Source of the DNA: Microbacterium oxydans
Lineage (GTDB): Bacteria > Actinomycetota > Actinomycetes > Actinomycetales > Microbacteriaceae
NCBI RefSeq assembly: GCF_900095745.1
Contig: NZ_FMIR01000013.1
Span: 1-64,000, forward strand
DNA length: 64,000 nt
Reading direction: 5' to 3'
Part shown: positions 36,750 through 45,505 of the stretch, piece by piece
Layout of the letters: every line of letters starts with the position of its first letter
Position numbering within the stretch: position 1 is the first letter of the stretch
Notes under the pieces: model-generated
Databases searched by the model: none
Seen by the model: only the letters and a program-made list of their open reading frames with translations
Told to the model about the DNA's origin: nothing
Position numbers and translations under genes: made by a program

Positions 36750-36756
36750 TGGGGGT

Positions 36757-37761
36757 GTGACGAAACCTCGCCTTTACTCCGGAATGCAGCCCTCCGCCGA
36801 CTCCCTCCAGATCGGCAACTACATCGGCGCGCTGCTCCAGTGGCGGGACCTGCAGAGCTCCTACGATGCCTACTTCTCGGTCGTCGACCTGCACGCGCTC
36901 ACCGTCGCACAGGACCCGGCCGAGCTCCGCGAGAAGACGCGTCGCACCGCGGCGCAGTACATCGCCGCGGGCATCGAGCCGTCGCTGTCGACCCTGTACG
37001 TGCAGTCCCACGTGCGCGCGCACGCCGAGCTCGCCTGGATCCTCAGCACGATCACCGGTTTCGGCGAGGCCGGCCGTATGACGCAGTTCAAGGACAAATC
37101 GTCGCGCTACGGAGCCGATGCGACCAGCGTCGGCCTGTTCACGTACCCGGTCCTCATGGCCGCCGACATCCTTCTGTACCAGACGGATGTGGTGCCCGTG
37201 GGCGACGACCAGAAGCAGCACGTCGAGCTCACCCGCGATCTCGCCGAGCGCTTCAACTCCCGCTTCGGTGAGACCTTCACCGTGCCGTTGCCGGTCATCC
37301 AGAAGGAGACCGCGCGCATCTACGATCTGCAGAACCCGACCACCAAGATGTCGAAGTCGGCGGAGAGCGACGCGGGAGTCCTGTGGATGCTCGACGACCC
37401 GGCGAAGTCGGCGAAGAAGGTCATGCGAGCGGTGACCGACAACGAGGGTTCCGTGCGCTTCGACCGGGAGAACAAGCCCGGCGTCTCGAACCTGCTCACG
37501 ATCTACGCGGCCCTCAGCGGTCGCCAGGTCGCCGCGATCGAGGACGAGTACGCAGGTCGCGGCTACGGCGACTTCAAGAAGGGCCTCGCCGAGGTGGTCG
37601 TGAACGAATTCAAGCCCGTGCGCGCGCGTGCGCTCGAACTGCTCGACGATCCTGCCGAACTCGACCGCATCCTGGCCGAGAACGCCGGACGCGCGGACGC
37701 CGTCGCCGATGCGACCCTCTCGAACGTGTACGACCGCGTGGGGCTCCTCCGACGCGTCTGA
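36757..37761 (+). CDS. trpS: Tryptophanyl-tRNA synthetase
   Basis: 334 residues, class I synthetase of normal length. ATP-site motif in SADSLQIGNYIGALLQW (HIGH region; the first His is not conserved in this family), tryptophan-site blocks DLHALTV and GLFTYPVLMAADILLY, VGDDQKQHVEL, and KMSKS in NPTTKMSKSAES. The start is GTG at 36757; earlier in-frame codons lie in the divergent gene. A single gene under its own leaderless-type promoter. Confidence 0.95.
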   Translation: MTKPRLYSGMQPSADSLQIGNYIGALLQWRDLQSSYDAYFSVVDLHALTVAQDPAELREKTRRTAAQYIAAGIEPSLSTLYVQSHVRAHAELAWILSTITGFGEAGRMTQFKDKSSRYGADATSVGLFTYPVLMAADILLYQTDVVPVGDDQKQHVELTRDLAERFNSRFGETFTVPLPVIQKETARIYDLQNPTTKMSKSAESDAGVLWMLDDPAKSAKKVMRAVTDNEGSVRFDRENKPGVSNLLTIYAALSGRQVAAIEDEYAGRGYGDFKKGLAEVVVNEFKPVRARALELLDDPAELDRILAENAGRADAVADATLSNVYDRVGLLRRV

Positions 37762-37770
37762 GCCGCGCCC

Positions 37771-37776
37771 TAGGAT
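37771..37776 (+). promoter_or_regulatory. -10 element for a leaderless transcript of the Pro-rich membrane protein gene
   Basis: TAGGAT, seven bases, then GTG at 37784. Confidence 0.5.
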
Positions 37777-37783
37777 GGGGGAC

Positions 37784-38365
37784 GTGACTGATCCACAGCT
37801 GCCTCCCCCCTCCGGCGCCGAGCCCTTCGCGCCGCCGGCACCGCCCGTCGCACCGCCGTACGCGACGACCCCGAACGCTCCGGCTGCCGCGTACCCGGCA
37901 GCCCCTCCGGGCGCGTACCAGGTCCCGGTCGGCGGCTACGCCTCCCCGGCGGGCACCTACACGGCCCCCGACACCACGGTCCGCCCCTCCGGCCTGTTCG
38001 GGACGATCGCGCTGGTGCTTTCACTCCTCGCGGCGGTCGTCGCTCCGATCATCGCCGGCATCGCGGCCTTCGAGATCGGACGCGTCCTCCCGCAGGGTGT
38101 CACGACGTCGACCGCCGAAGACCTCAGCGTGCTCTCCCCCGCGCGCGACCAGGTCCTCTGGGCCGAGCTGTCCTTCTGGATCGGCACGATCCTCGGGATC
38201 ACTGCGATCGTGCTCGGCATCATCGCCATCGCGAAGCGCAGGGGCCGTGGAACCGGTATCGCCGCTGTCGTCGTCGCCGTGCTCGGCGCGGTCATCTTCT
38301 TCATCGTGCTCGTCGGCGCTCTCGCGGCCGGCAGTGCGACAGGATTCGCGACCTACACGTCCTGA
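37784..38365 (+). CDS. Proline-rich multi-helix membrane protein (hypothetical)
   Basis: 193 residues. The first 65 residues are rich in Pro, Ala, Tyr and Gly (PPPSGAEPFAPPAPPVAPP), a disordered cytoplasmic domain. Three hydrophobic helices follow (about 68-90, 115-140, 150-175). The layout resembles DUF4190-type small membrane proteins common in actinobacteria, whose function is unknown. GTG start right after a TAGGAT box. It converges on pth. Confidence 0.75.
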   Translation: MTDPQLPPPSGAEPFAPPAPPVAPPYATTPNAPAAAYPAAPPGAYQVPVGGYASPAGTYTAPDTTVRPSGLFGTIALVLSLLAAVVAPIIAGIAAFEIGRVLPQGVTTSTAEDLSVLSPARDQVLWAELSFWIGTILGITAIVLGIIAIAKRRGRGTGIAAVVVAVLGAVIFFIVLVGALAAGSATGFATYTS

Positions 38366-38366
38366 C

Positions 38367-38392
38367 GGTGCTCCTGGAGCGGCGGGAGCACC
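38367..38392. terminator. Hairpin between convergent genes (Pro-rich protein and pth)
   Basis: GGTGCTCC (38367-38374) pairs with GGAGCACC (38385-38392) around a 10-base loop, just after the stop at 38365 and before the pth stop. Confidence 0.6.
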
Positions 38393-38401
38393 ACCGCGGC
38401 G

Positions 38402-38983
38402 TCAGCGCGGTGCGTGGTGCTTCTGCTGCGCCGCGAGAAGTCCTTCGCCGACGAGGAGCTCGACCGCGTCGGCGGCATCGTCGACGAGGATCGGCAGGTT
38501 CGGCCGTTCCTCTTTGCCGAAGGGTGAGAGCACCCAGTCAGCCGGATCCTGGCGGCCGACCGGACGGCCGATTCCCACGCGCACACGCGGGAACTCTGCC
38601 GTCCCGAGAGCCCGAGCGATGTCGCGCACGCCGTTGTGCCCACCGTGCCCGCCGCCGATCTTGAGCTTGACCGTGTCGAAGGGGATGTCGAGTTCGTCGT
38701 GCACGACGATGACCTGCTCTGCAGGCACCGAGTAGAAGCGCGCCAGTGCCGCGACCGGAGTACCCGAGACGTTCATGAAGGTGTTCGGCTTGGCCAGCAC
38801 GAGCTTGTCCGCGCCAGGACGCAGCCACGTCTCGACGACGCGCGCTCCGCCCTTGTGCTCGCGGAACGCCTCGCCGCGTCGCGAGGCCAGCTCATCGACC
38901 ACCATCTGACCGATGTTGTGCCGGGTGGTCTCATATCGCGGGCCGGGGTTGCCGAGCCCCACCACGAGCCAGGTCGATGCCAT
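38402..38983 (-). CDS. pth: Peptidyl-tRNA hydrolase
   Basis: 193 residues. Frees tRNA from prematurely released peptidyl-tRNA. Opening [19 protein letters not shown] holds the catalytic histidine; [19 protein letters not shown] (aspartate) and [13 protein letters not shown] are all conserved. ATG at 38983. It lies 97 bases downstream of rplY with a strong hairpin between them, so it may be only partly co-transcribed; the rplY-pth order is common in bacteria. Confidence 0.95.
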   Translation of the reverse strand: MASTWLVVGLGNPGPRYETTRHNIGQMVVDELASRRGEAFREHKGGARVVETWLRPGADKLVLAKPNTFMNVSGTPVAALARFYSVPAEQVIVVHDELDIPFDTVKLKIGGGHGGHNGVRDIARALGTAEFPRVRVGIGRPVGRQDPADWVLSPFGKEERPNLPILVDDAADAVELLVGEGLLAAQQKHHAPR

Positions 38984-39028
38984 GTCGTCGTCCTCTCACT
39001 GCCCGGTGCGAGCCCCGGTCAGGATACG

Positions 39029-39063
39029 ACAGAGGGGACGCGATCGGATCGCGTCCCCTCTGT
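39029..39063 (-). terminator. Strong hairpin between rplY and pth
   Basis: 17-bp perfect inverted repeat, arms 39029-39045 and 39047-39063. No T run follows. It ends or attenuates the rplY message before pth. Confidence 0.75.
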
Positions 39064-39080
39064 GATGAATCAGTCGGAGA

Positions 39081-39692
39081 TCACTCCGCGGCGGCCTCTT
39101 CGGCTGCCTCGGTGCCCTCGGCGCTCTCGCCCTCGGCGTCATCCTCGGTGGGTGCGGCCGGGACGGAGATCGCGACGACGAGCACCTCGGGGTCGGAGAG
39201 CAGCGTGGAGCCCTTGGGGAGCTTCACGTCGGCGCCGGTGATGTGCGCGCCCTCTTCCAGGCCCTCGACCGAGACCTCGATGTTCTGCGGGATGTGCGTG
39301 GCCTCGGCCTCGATCGACAGCGTGGTCGCGTCGAGGTTCACGATGGTGCCGGAAGCCGACTCGCCGGTGACGACGATCGGCACGTCGATGGCGACCTTCT
39401 CGCCCTTCTTCACGACGAGCAGGTCGATGTGCTCGATGATCTGGTGCACCGGGTCGCGCTGGACGTCCTTGACGAGGGCGAGCTGGCCCTTGCCCTCGAT
39501 GTCGAGCTCGAGCAGCGCGTTGGCGCGGCGGATGATGAGCGAGACCTGGTGGCCCGGCAGCGCGACGTGCACCGGCTCGGTGCCGTGGCCGTAGATGACG
39601 GCGGGGATCTTGCCGGCGGCGCGGAGGCGGCGGGCGAAGCCCTTGCCGAAGCTCTCGCGGAGCTCGGCCTGGACCTTGGTGTCTTCAGACAT
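39081..39692 (-). CDS. rplY: 50S ribosomal protein L25 (CTC form)
   Basis: 203 residues. Binds 5S rRNA. The N-terminal L25 domain (ESFGKGFARRLRAAGKIPAV) is followed by the general-stress CTC-type C-terminal beta domain (VEGLEEGAHITGADVKLPKG) and an acidic Ala/Glu tail of about 25 residues. ATG at 39692 after GAAGGAGA; the longer frame upstream has no support. Confidence 0.94.
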   Translation of the reverse strand: MSEDTKVQAELRESFGKGFARRLRAAGKIPAVIYGHGTEPVHVALPGHQVSLIIRRANALLELDIEGKGQLALVKDVQRDPVHQIIEHIDLLVVKKGEKVAIDVPIVVTGESASGTIVNLDATTLSIEAEATHIPQNIEVSVEGLEEGAHITGADVKLPKGSTLLSDPEVLVVAISVPAAPTEDDAEGESAEGTEAAEEAAAE

Positions 39693-39916
39693 GGGGTTCT
39701 CCTTCGGGGCACGCAGCGAAGGCGCCGCGCGGTGGTCTTGGAATTGTCGAACTCGCTGACGCAGGAGGAAAGCCACCGGGCTTGCTTCGCCGCGTCGATA
39801 ACGGATGAACGCGCACGCGCAGAAGCATCCCTCGCCGAGGTACAGCCTCAATGGTACCGGATGACCCGATAGGCTGAGGACACCCGGTCCTTTTCTGCAG
39901 AACACGGAGAACCCCC

Positions 39917-40042
39917 ATGCTCGACGGCGCCTTCCTCTCGCACGCAATCCTCTGGCTGATCGGCGCCATGACCGTGTGCGCGGCCGTCACGTCGTTCATC
40001 GCTCTGTTCGCCATGGGGCGTTCGAGCTACCGCAAGGACTGA
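39917..40042 (+). CDS. 41-residue single-helix membrane peptide (hypothetical)
   Basis: Starts MLDGAFLSHAILWLIGAM and ends with a basic tail (GRSSYRKD). One hydrophobic helix spans about residues 7-33. The ATG is preceded by GGAGA with 5-base spacing, and a TAGGCT box (39870-39875) could be its -10, so both signals fit a real gene. It lies alone between divergent rplY and convergent gntK. I recognise no family; small peptides of this layout often act as partners of membrane enzymes. Confidence 0.6.
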   Translation: MLDGAFLSHAILWLIGAMTVCAAVTSFIALFAMGRSSYRKD

Positions 40043-40049
40043 ACGCGGC

Positions 40050-40547
40050 TCAGACCGCCGACGCCTGCACCGCATCGCGGATGAGGCGGATCTCCTCGTC
40101 CAGAGCGAGTGACGCCGAGACCCGGATCCCGCTTTCGCCGTCCTGCAGCGATTCCAGGGTCTCCAGCTGCGAATCCAGCAGCGATGCGGGCATGAAGTGC
40201 TCAGCGCGCTGCGTCAGCCGCGCCTCCAGAGTGGCACGATCCACCACCAGCTCCACGAAGAACGTGTCGGGTGCCTCTTCGCGGATCGCGTCCCGGTAGC
40301 GACGACGCAGCGCGGAGCAGGCGATCACGATCCGGTCCTCGCCGTGGAGTGTCGCTCCGACGGTGCGAAGCCACGGCATCCGGTCCGCATCGTCGAGCGG
40401 GATGCCGGCGGCCATCTTCTCGACGTTGGTCAGCGGATGCAGGTCATCGCCGTCGATGAAGCGCGCCTCCATGCTCTCCGCGAGCGCACTGCCGACAGTG
40501 GACTTGCCGCAGCCGCTGGGACCCATCACGACGATGCGCACAGTCAT
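40050..40547 (-). CDS. gntK: Gluconokinase
   Basis: 165 residues. Phosphorylates D-gluconate to 6-phosphogluconate. P-loop MGPSGCGKSTVG at residues 8-19, then the gluconokinase blocks FIDGDDLHPLTNVEKMAAG, DDADRMPWL and IACSALRRRYRD. ATG at 40547, overlapping the idonate dehydrogenase stop by 4 bases. It is the last gene of the MFS-to-gntK operon and supplies the substrate of the 6-phosphogluconate dehydrogenase at 47.6 kb. Confidence 0.94.
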   Translation of the reverse strand: MTVRIVVMGPSGCGKSTVGSALAESMEARFIDGDDLHPLTNVEKMAAGIPLDDADRMPWLRTVGATLHGEDRIVIACSALRRRYRDAIREEAPDTFFVELVVDRATLEARLTQRAEHFMPASLLDSQLETLESLQDGESGIRVSASLALDEEIRLIRDAVQASAV

Positions 40548-41584
40548 ATCTCCAGGCCGAAGTCGATGAGCACCTTGCAGGAGCTCGCAGGATCGGCTGC
40601 CAGCGCGAAGGCTTCGTGAGCATCCTCCACCGGCAGCACCTCGCTGATGATACCGCGCACGTCGAGGCTGCCGTCGGCGAGGGCGGCGATGACGTCGTCG
40701 AACTCGGCGCCGAAGCGGAACGAGCCGCGGAGCGTCAGTTCACGGGTGATGGCCGTGGCCAGGGGCGCCGGAACATCTCCCCCGCGCTGCAGGCCGAGCA
40801 GCACGACGGTGCCGCCACGGGTCGCCGCCGAGACCGCGGCCGCGAGTCCGGGCACGGTGCCGCTGGATTCGACCACGATGTCGGCGTGCAGCTCCGCAAT
40901 CTCCGCCTCGGCCCGCGCATCGATCGCCCGGATGCCGCGCGCCTCCGCGATCGCGCGCGGACGCTGCTGCAGGTCGGTGACGGTGACGGACGCCGCCCCT
41001 CCGCGCTGGGCGACCGCGGCGACCAGCTGACCGATAGGTCCCGCGCCGATGACGACGACACGACGTCCGCCCACCTCTCCGGCTCGCTGCAGTGCATGCC
41101 AGGCCACGGCCGCAGGCTCGGCCAGCGCGGCGGTTCTCAGGTCGAGACCGGCGGGCAGGGGGTGCAGCATGCGCGTGGGCACCGCGGCCCGTCGTGCGAA
41201 GGCTCCCTGCGTGTGCGGGAGGTGCATCGCCGACCCGAGGTACGTCGAGGCCGGCGCGAGGTTCGGCTGATCCGGCGGCCAGGGTGTGCGTCCGTCGCCG
41301 TGCGCGGTGAGGGGGTGCACGGCCACAGCCGTCCCGACGACGGGGCCCGACCCGTCTGCCGCGGCGACGGCCACGACGCCCGCGACCTCGTGCCCCAGGA
41401 TCATCGGCTCGCGGAGCACGGAGGCCCCAGCCGCGCCGTGCCGGAAGTAGTGCAGGTCGGAGCCGCAGATGCCCCCGTAGGCGACGGCGATCACCGCCTC
41501 GTCGGGGCGGGGCGCTGGGGCGCCGACGTCTTCGATCCGCAGATCGTCGGCGGCGTGGGCCACCACGGCGAGATTGTACACCAC
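40544..41584 (-). CDS. idnD: L-idonate 5-dehydrogenase-like zinc alcohol dehydrogenase
   Basis: 346 residues. Medium-chain dehydrogenase: catalytic zinc region GGICGSDLHYFRHG and ILGHEVAG, NAD loop VVIGAGPIGQLVA. The segment YLGSAMHLPHTQGAFARR closely matches IdnD of E. coli, supporting oxidation of L-idonate to 5-ketogluconate. The four-cysteine structural zinc cluster that precedes this segment in IdnD is missing (reads AHGDGRTPWPPDQPN). Two GTG codons start the frame (41584 and 41581); GAAGGAG fits the second better. It is co-transcribed with the 5-ketogluconate reductase and gluconokinase genes, completing the pathway. Confidence 0.85.
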   Translation of the reverse strand: MVYNLAVVAHAADDLRIEDVGAPAPRPDEAVIAVAYGGICGSDLHYFRHGAAGASVLREPMILGHEVAGVVAVAAADGSGPVVGTAVAVHPLTAHGDGRTPWPPDQPNLAPASTYLGSAMHLPHTQGAFARRAAVPTRMLHPLPAGLDLRTAALAEPAAVAWHALQRAGEVGGRRVVVIGAGPIGQLVAAVAQRGGAASVTVTDLQQRPRAIAEARGIRAIDARAEAEIAELHADIVVESSGTVPGLAAAVSAATRGGTVVLLGLQRGGDVPAPLATAITRELTLRGSFRFGAEFDDVIAALADGSLDVRGIISEVLPVEDAHEAFALAADPASSCKVLIDFGLEI

Positions 41585-41597
41585 GTCTCCTTCTCGG

Positions 41598-42329
41598 TCA
41601 GGCGAATGCCGTGACCAGCTCGATTCCGGCCACCCGGATCGTCACGCGCTGGCCAGGACGCACCGACGCCTGGGAGTGCGGGGCACCGGTCATCACGACA
41701 TCGCCGGGGCCCAGAACGGACCACGCCGCGACGTACGCGAGGCATTCGCGGATCGGCATGGGCAGCTGCCGGCTCCCGGTCCGGGCGACGAGGAGCCCGT
41801 CGACCTCCACGTCGAGCTCGACGTCGTCGATTCCCGCCGCGGTGTCGATCCACGGACCGAGCGGCGTATAGCCCTCCCCCGACTTCGACTCGAAGTTGCG
41901 GGGATCGCGGATCGCGCGATCGGGGCTGGAGAGATCGTTCACCGCGGTGACGCCGAGCACGTACTCGTGAGCGTTCTGCGCCGTCAAGCCGTGGGTCGCC
42001 CGGCCGATCACGACGGCGATCTCGCCCTCCGCCACCGGGGCGCCCGCATCGCGCCGCAGGGTGACCTCCGCTCCGCTTCCGATCACGGTGCGCGGGCTCT
42101 TGAGCCACGCCTGCACCGGCGACTCGTGGCCGGGACCGTTCTGGGCGATGCCGACGATGACGAGAGGGTCGACCGGGGCGACGACGCCCCCGTCGATGGC
42201 TTCGCCCTCGTCATCCGGGGTGCGGCCGTCCGCGAACGCGAGGAACGGGTCGGAGATCGGGATGAGCCCGTCGGTCGTCTCGCGCACCCAGCGGGGGCCG
42301 ACGGCGGACGCGACTCGACCGAGCCGCAT
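41598..42329 (-). CDS. Fumarylacetoacetate hydrolase (FAH) family protein
   Basis: 243 residues. ATG at 42329 shares one base with the SDR stop. FAH-fold metal site: AEGEIAVVIGRATHGLT (two acidic ligands), AVNDLSSPDRAIRD and GDVVMTGAPHSQASV. Family members hydrolyse or decarboxylate 2,4-dioxo acids and related compounds, or hydrate pentenoates. No such step is needed in the idonate pathway, so its presence in this operon suggests a side product or a further sugar-acid branch (for example a dioxo intermediate). It carries the domain without the usual N-terminal extension. Confidence 0.82.
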   Translation of the reverse strand: MRLGRVASAVGPRWVRETTDGLIPISDPFLAFADGRTPDDEGEAIDGGVVAPVDPLVIVGIAQNGPGHESPVQAWLKSPRTVIGSGAEVTLRRDAGAPVAEGEIAVVIGRATHGLTAQNAHEYVLGVTAVNDLSSPDRAIRDPRNFESKSGEGYTPLGPWIDTAAGIDDVELDVEVDGLLVARTGSRQLPMPIRECLAYVAAWSVLGPGDVVMTGAPHSQASVRPGQRVTIRVAGIELVTAFA

Positions 42330-43114
42330 CAGACGACCGCCGTCATGCCGCCGTCGACGAAGAGCGTCTGGCCGTTGACGAAGTCGCTCGCCCCGCCGGC
42401 GAGGAAGAGCAGGGCACCGACGAGATCGCGGGTGTCTCCCCAGCGCCCTGCCGGGGTGCGCCCGCGGACCCACGCCGAGAACTCCTCGTCCTCGACGAGC
42501 GGCTGCGTGAGAGCGGTCGCGAAGTAGCCGGGAGCGATGGCGTTGGCCTGGATGCCGTGCGGGGCGAGGTCGGCGCAGAGCCCTTTCGTGAACATCACGA
42601 TCGCACCCTTCGTCGCCGAGTATGCGGCGATCGACGGACGGGCGAGCTGCGACTGCACGCTGCCGATCTGGATGATCTTCCCCGAGCCGCGGGCGATCAT
42701 GCCGGCGGCGACGCGGCGCGACAGGTGGAACACGCTGGAGAGGTTGGTCTGCACGAGCGCATCCCAGTCCTCGTCCGCGAACTCCGCGATCGGCGCCCGC
42801 CGCTGCACACCGGCATTGTTCACGAGGATGTCGGGGGTGCCGATGAGCTGCTCGACCTCGCGCATCCCCGCATCCACCGCCGCGGAATCGGTCACGTCGA
42901 AGACGACGCTGTGGACCGCGGCGCCCGTGCTCTGTGCGATCTCGGCCGCGACCGCCGCCGCCTTCGCGGCATCGCGTCCGTGCACGACCACCGTCGCACC
43001 CGCTCCGGCGAGTCCCTCCGCGAGGGTCCGGCCGATGCCCTGGCTCGATCCGGTCACGAGCGCCGTGCGCCCGCCGAGGTCGAAGAGGGCGAGGCCCGCA
43101 GGCAGGGCGCTCAC
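42329..43114 (-). CDS. idnO: SDR oxidoreductase, probable gluconate 5-dehydrogenase
   Basis: 261 residues, GTG at 43114 overlapping the permease stop by 4 bases. Classical SDR: ALVTGSSQGIGRTLAEGL, NNAGVQRRAPIAEF, catalytic serine (IGSVQSQLARPS) and Tyr-xxx-Lys (AAYSATKGAIVM). The NNAGVQRR block and LVQTNLSSVF are typical of gluconate 5-dehydrogenases (IdnO/GNO), which reduce 5-ketogluconate to gluconate. Clustering with IdnD-like and GntK supports this. Confidence 0.85.
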   Translation of the reverse strand: MSALPAGLALFDLGGRTALVTGSSQGIGRTLAEGLAGAGATVVVHGRDAAKAAAVAAEIAQSTGAAVHSVVFDVTDSAAVDAGMREVEQLIGTPDILVNNAGVQRRAPIAEFADEDWDALVQTNLSSVFHLSRRVAAGMIARGSGKIIQIGSVQSQLARPSIAAYSATKGAIVMFTKGLCADLAPHGIQANAIAPGYFATALTQPLVEDEEFSAWVRGRTPAGRWGDTRDLVGALLFLAGGASDFVNGQTLFVDGGMTAVV

Positions 43115-44529
43115 CGTCCGACGGCCTTGATCGAGACCGTCGTGGCGAAGACGTCGTCGCCACCCTCTTCGCGGGAGACCTTGATCGCGTCGTCGACGCG
43201 GGTGAGATCGCGACGCAGCGTCTCGGGAGCGAGGAAGGTCGAGGCGGTGGTGATGAGGGCGAGCACGGCCATGTAGATCGCCAGGAGCACCCAGTTCCCG
43301 TCGCTGACTGCGATCAGGTAGGCACCGAGAACACCGGCGAGGCCGCCGGCGAGCACGGCCGAGATCTCGCGGGCCATCGCGACACCCAGGTAGCGGTGAC
43401 GGTTGCCGAAGAGCTCGGGGAGCATGGCGCACTGCGGTCCGAGCATGCTGTTCACGGCGACGCCGATGCCGATCGCGATCACGCCGATGGCGACGGCGTA
43501 GTTGCCGAGCGACAGCAGCCACCACGCGGGGAACGTGTAGACGAGCATGAAGACGGCACCGAAGCGGTACACCGTGCGGCGCCCGAAGCGGTCGGAGAGG
43601 TGTCCGGTGAACGGCACCGAGAAGACGCCGATCAGCGACCCGAGGGTGACACCCCACGTGAGCAGGCTCTTGTCTGCGCTGTCGCCGACCACGGTGACGA
43701 AGAACGCGAGACCGAGGGTCTGGAACATGTAGGAGCCGCCGTTCTCGGCCATCCGCAGACCGATGCCGACGATGACGCCGGGGAGTCCGTGCGTGAAGAT
43801 CTCCTTGATGGGGCGATCGGCGACCTGCTCGTGCTTCTCGAGCTCGATGAAGGTCGGCGTCTCGCGCAGCCGCATCCGGATGAACAGGGCGAGCAGGATC
43901 AGGGCGAACGAGGCGAGGAACGGCACGCGCCATCCCCAGCTCAGCAGCTGGTCCTCGGGAAGCAGGGTGATCAACCCGAAGACGACCGCGGCGAGCAGGG
44001 TGCCCGCCTGGATGCCGACGAACGGCAGTGCGGAGAAGAACCCGCGGCGCTTGACCGGCGCGTACTCGGCCATCAGCACCGTGGCACCGGCCTGCTCCGC
44101 ACCCGCCCCGAAGCCCTGGAGGAGGCGCATCAGCACCAGCAGGACCGGGGCCCAGAGCCCGATCGCCTCGTAGGTGGGCAGAAGACCGATCGCGGTCGAT
44201 GCGCCGCCCATCAGGACGATCGTGGCGACCAGGACCCACTTGCGCCCGAGCTTGTCGCCCAGAACACCGAAGAACAGGCCGCCGAACGGACGTGCCAGGA
44301 AACCGACGCCGAAGGTCGCGAACGCGGCGACCGTGGCCATGGCGGGGTCGTCCTGCGGGAAGAACAGGACGTTGAAGATCAACGCCGTGGAGAGCCCGTA
44401 GAGCGCGAAGTCGAAGTACTCGAGCGCGCTCCCGATGCTGGAGGCCAGCGTCGCGCGGCGCAGATTCGCCGCGTACTCCGGGTCATCGGACACTGCTCGT
44501 GCTGAGGTGCGGGGGTCGGTCACTGCCAT
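43111..44529 (-). CDS. MFS transporter, metabolite:H+ symporter (MHS) family
   Basis: 472 residues, 12 hydrophobic segments. N-terminal GSALEYFDFALYGL and the loop 2-3 motif GDKLGRKWVLV with RETPTF in the middle are marks of the MHS family (ShiA, ProP, KgtP), which moves organic acids with protons. First gene of the operon with idnO, FAH, idnD and gntK, so the likely cargo is idonate, ketogluconate or gluconate. ATG at 44529; a shared operator-like element lies 49 bases upstream. Confidence 0.85.
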   Translation of the reverse strand: MAVTDPRTSARAVSDDPEYAANLRRATLASSIGSALEYFDFALYGLSTALIFNVLFFPQDDPAMATVAAFATFGVGFLARPFGGLFFGVLGDKLGRKWVLVATIVLMGGASTAIGLLPTYEAIGLWAPVLLVLMRLLQGFGAGAEQAGATVLMAEYAPVKRRGFFSALPFVGIQAGTLLAAVVFGLITLLPEDQLLSWGWRVPFLASFALILLALFIRMRLRETPTFIELEKHEQVADRPIKEIFTHGLPGVIVGIGLRMAENGGSYMFQTLGLAFFVTVVGDSADKSLLTWGVTLGSLIGVFSVPFTGHLSDRFGRRTVYRFGAVFMLVYTFPAWWLLSLGNYAVAIGVIAIGIGVAVNSMLGPQCAMLPELFGNRHRYLGVAMAREISAVLAGGLAGVLGAYLIAVSDGNWVLLAIYMAVLALITTASTFLAPETLRRDLTRVDDAIKVSREEGGDDVFATTVSIKAVGR

Positions 44530-44577
44530 CTCCTTCGATCGGCTTCGCCTGCGGCGTGAGCACGACTGTACCAGCCC

Positions 44578-44604
44578 GTTGGATTGCGTTCAACCCTTTG
44601 GACC
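44578..44604. promoter_or_regulatory. Operator-like element, copy 1 (idonate/gluconate regulon)
   Basis: Begins GTTGGATTGCGTTC and continues AACCCTTTGGA. It is identical at 18 of the first 25 positions to 46620-46646, and contains GTTGGA/TTCAAC as a near-perfect inverted repeat. It sits in the 132-base gap upstream of the MFS operon, next to the IclR gene. Confidence 0.65.
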
Positions 44605-44661
44605 GGGTTTCGACGCACGAAAGTACCGACCGCGCCCCGAGACACGGAAGCGCGGAAAGAG

Positions 44662-45468
44662 TCAGCGACGAACGGCGGTGCTGAACGGGTTCGTCAACGC
44701 CGCGGCAGCCGCGCGCAGAGCCTCACCCACGCGCTCGATGCGCTCGTAGTCCGCCTCGGCGGCGCGGATCGCCACACCGAGCGCCAGCGGCGGATCGGTC
44801 GGCGCCCACCCCTCGAGCGGCACGGCCACGCCGACGATGCCGCGGAAGGACTCCTCCGCATCCAGCGCCCAGCCGCGCCGGCGGGCGGTGGCGAGCACTT
44901 CCAGCAGCCCGGCCATGGTCGTCGCGCTCCGCTCCGTCAGCGACGGGAAGACGGCATCCTCCCCGAGGAGCTCGGCGACCTCGGCATCGCTCATCGCGGC
45001 GAGCAGCGCGCGTCCGGTGGCCGACAGCGGCGCGGGGAGCCGCGAGCCCAGCGGCGTTCCCAGTCGCAGCGACCGCGACCCTTCGTGCCTGGCGAGATAC
45101 AGCGCATCCGTGCCGTCGAGCATGGCGACCTGCACGAGCTCGGAGGCCAGCTGCGGCGAGGCCTCGCACACGCTGTAGAACTCGCGCACCTGGTTGAACT
45201 GCGCGGCGAACGCACCGCCCAGCTCCGCAGTTCGCACGCCCAGTCGATAGCCCTGGGCGGTGCGGTCGACCATGCCCCCCGCCTCGAGCGCGAGGCACAG
45301 ATTCGCGGTCGACGACTTCGCGAGCCCCAGTTCGCCGGCGAGCTCCGTCAGGGTGCGTGGACCACCCGCGTCAGCGAGGAGGCCGAGCAGGCGGATGCTG
45401 CGGGTGACGGCAGGCGCGGGATCGCGCCCCTCGCGGGTGTCGTCGTCCATGGCTGCGCCTTCCGCCAT
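44662..45468 (-). CDS. IclR-family transcriptional regulator (idonate/gluconate locus)
   Basis: 268 residues. N-terminal winged HTH (about 20-80: TLTELAGELGLAKSSTANLCLAL) and the IclR effector domain (LSATGRALLAAM, GWALDAEESFRGIVGVAVPL). ATG at 45468, with a second ATG six codons in. It lies 37 bases downstream of the 2-hydroxyacid dehydrogenase gene on the same strand, so the two are probably one transcript. IclR proteins usually repress or activate neighbouring catabolic operons; the two GTTGGA elements flanking this unit are its likely sites. Confidence 0.9.
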   Translation of the reverse strand: MAEGAAMDDDTREGRDPAPAVTRSIRLLGLLADAGGPRTLTELAGELGLAKSSTANLCLALEAGGMVDRTAQGYRLGVRTAELGGAFAAQFNQVREFYSVCEASPQLASELVQVAMLDGTDALYLARHEGSRSLRLGTPLGSRLPAPLSATGRALLAAMSDAEVAELLGEDAVFPSLTERSATTMAGLLEVLATARRRGWALDAEESFRGIVGVAVPLEGWAPTDPPLALGVAIRAAEADYERIERVGEALRAAAAALTNPFSTAVRR

Positions 45469-45505
45469 CAGTGGGGCCGCGGGTGCGCACGCACCCGCCT
45501 GCGGA

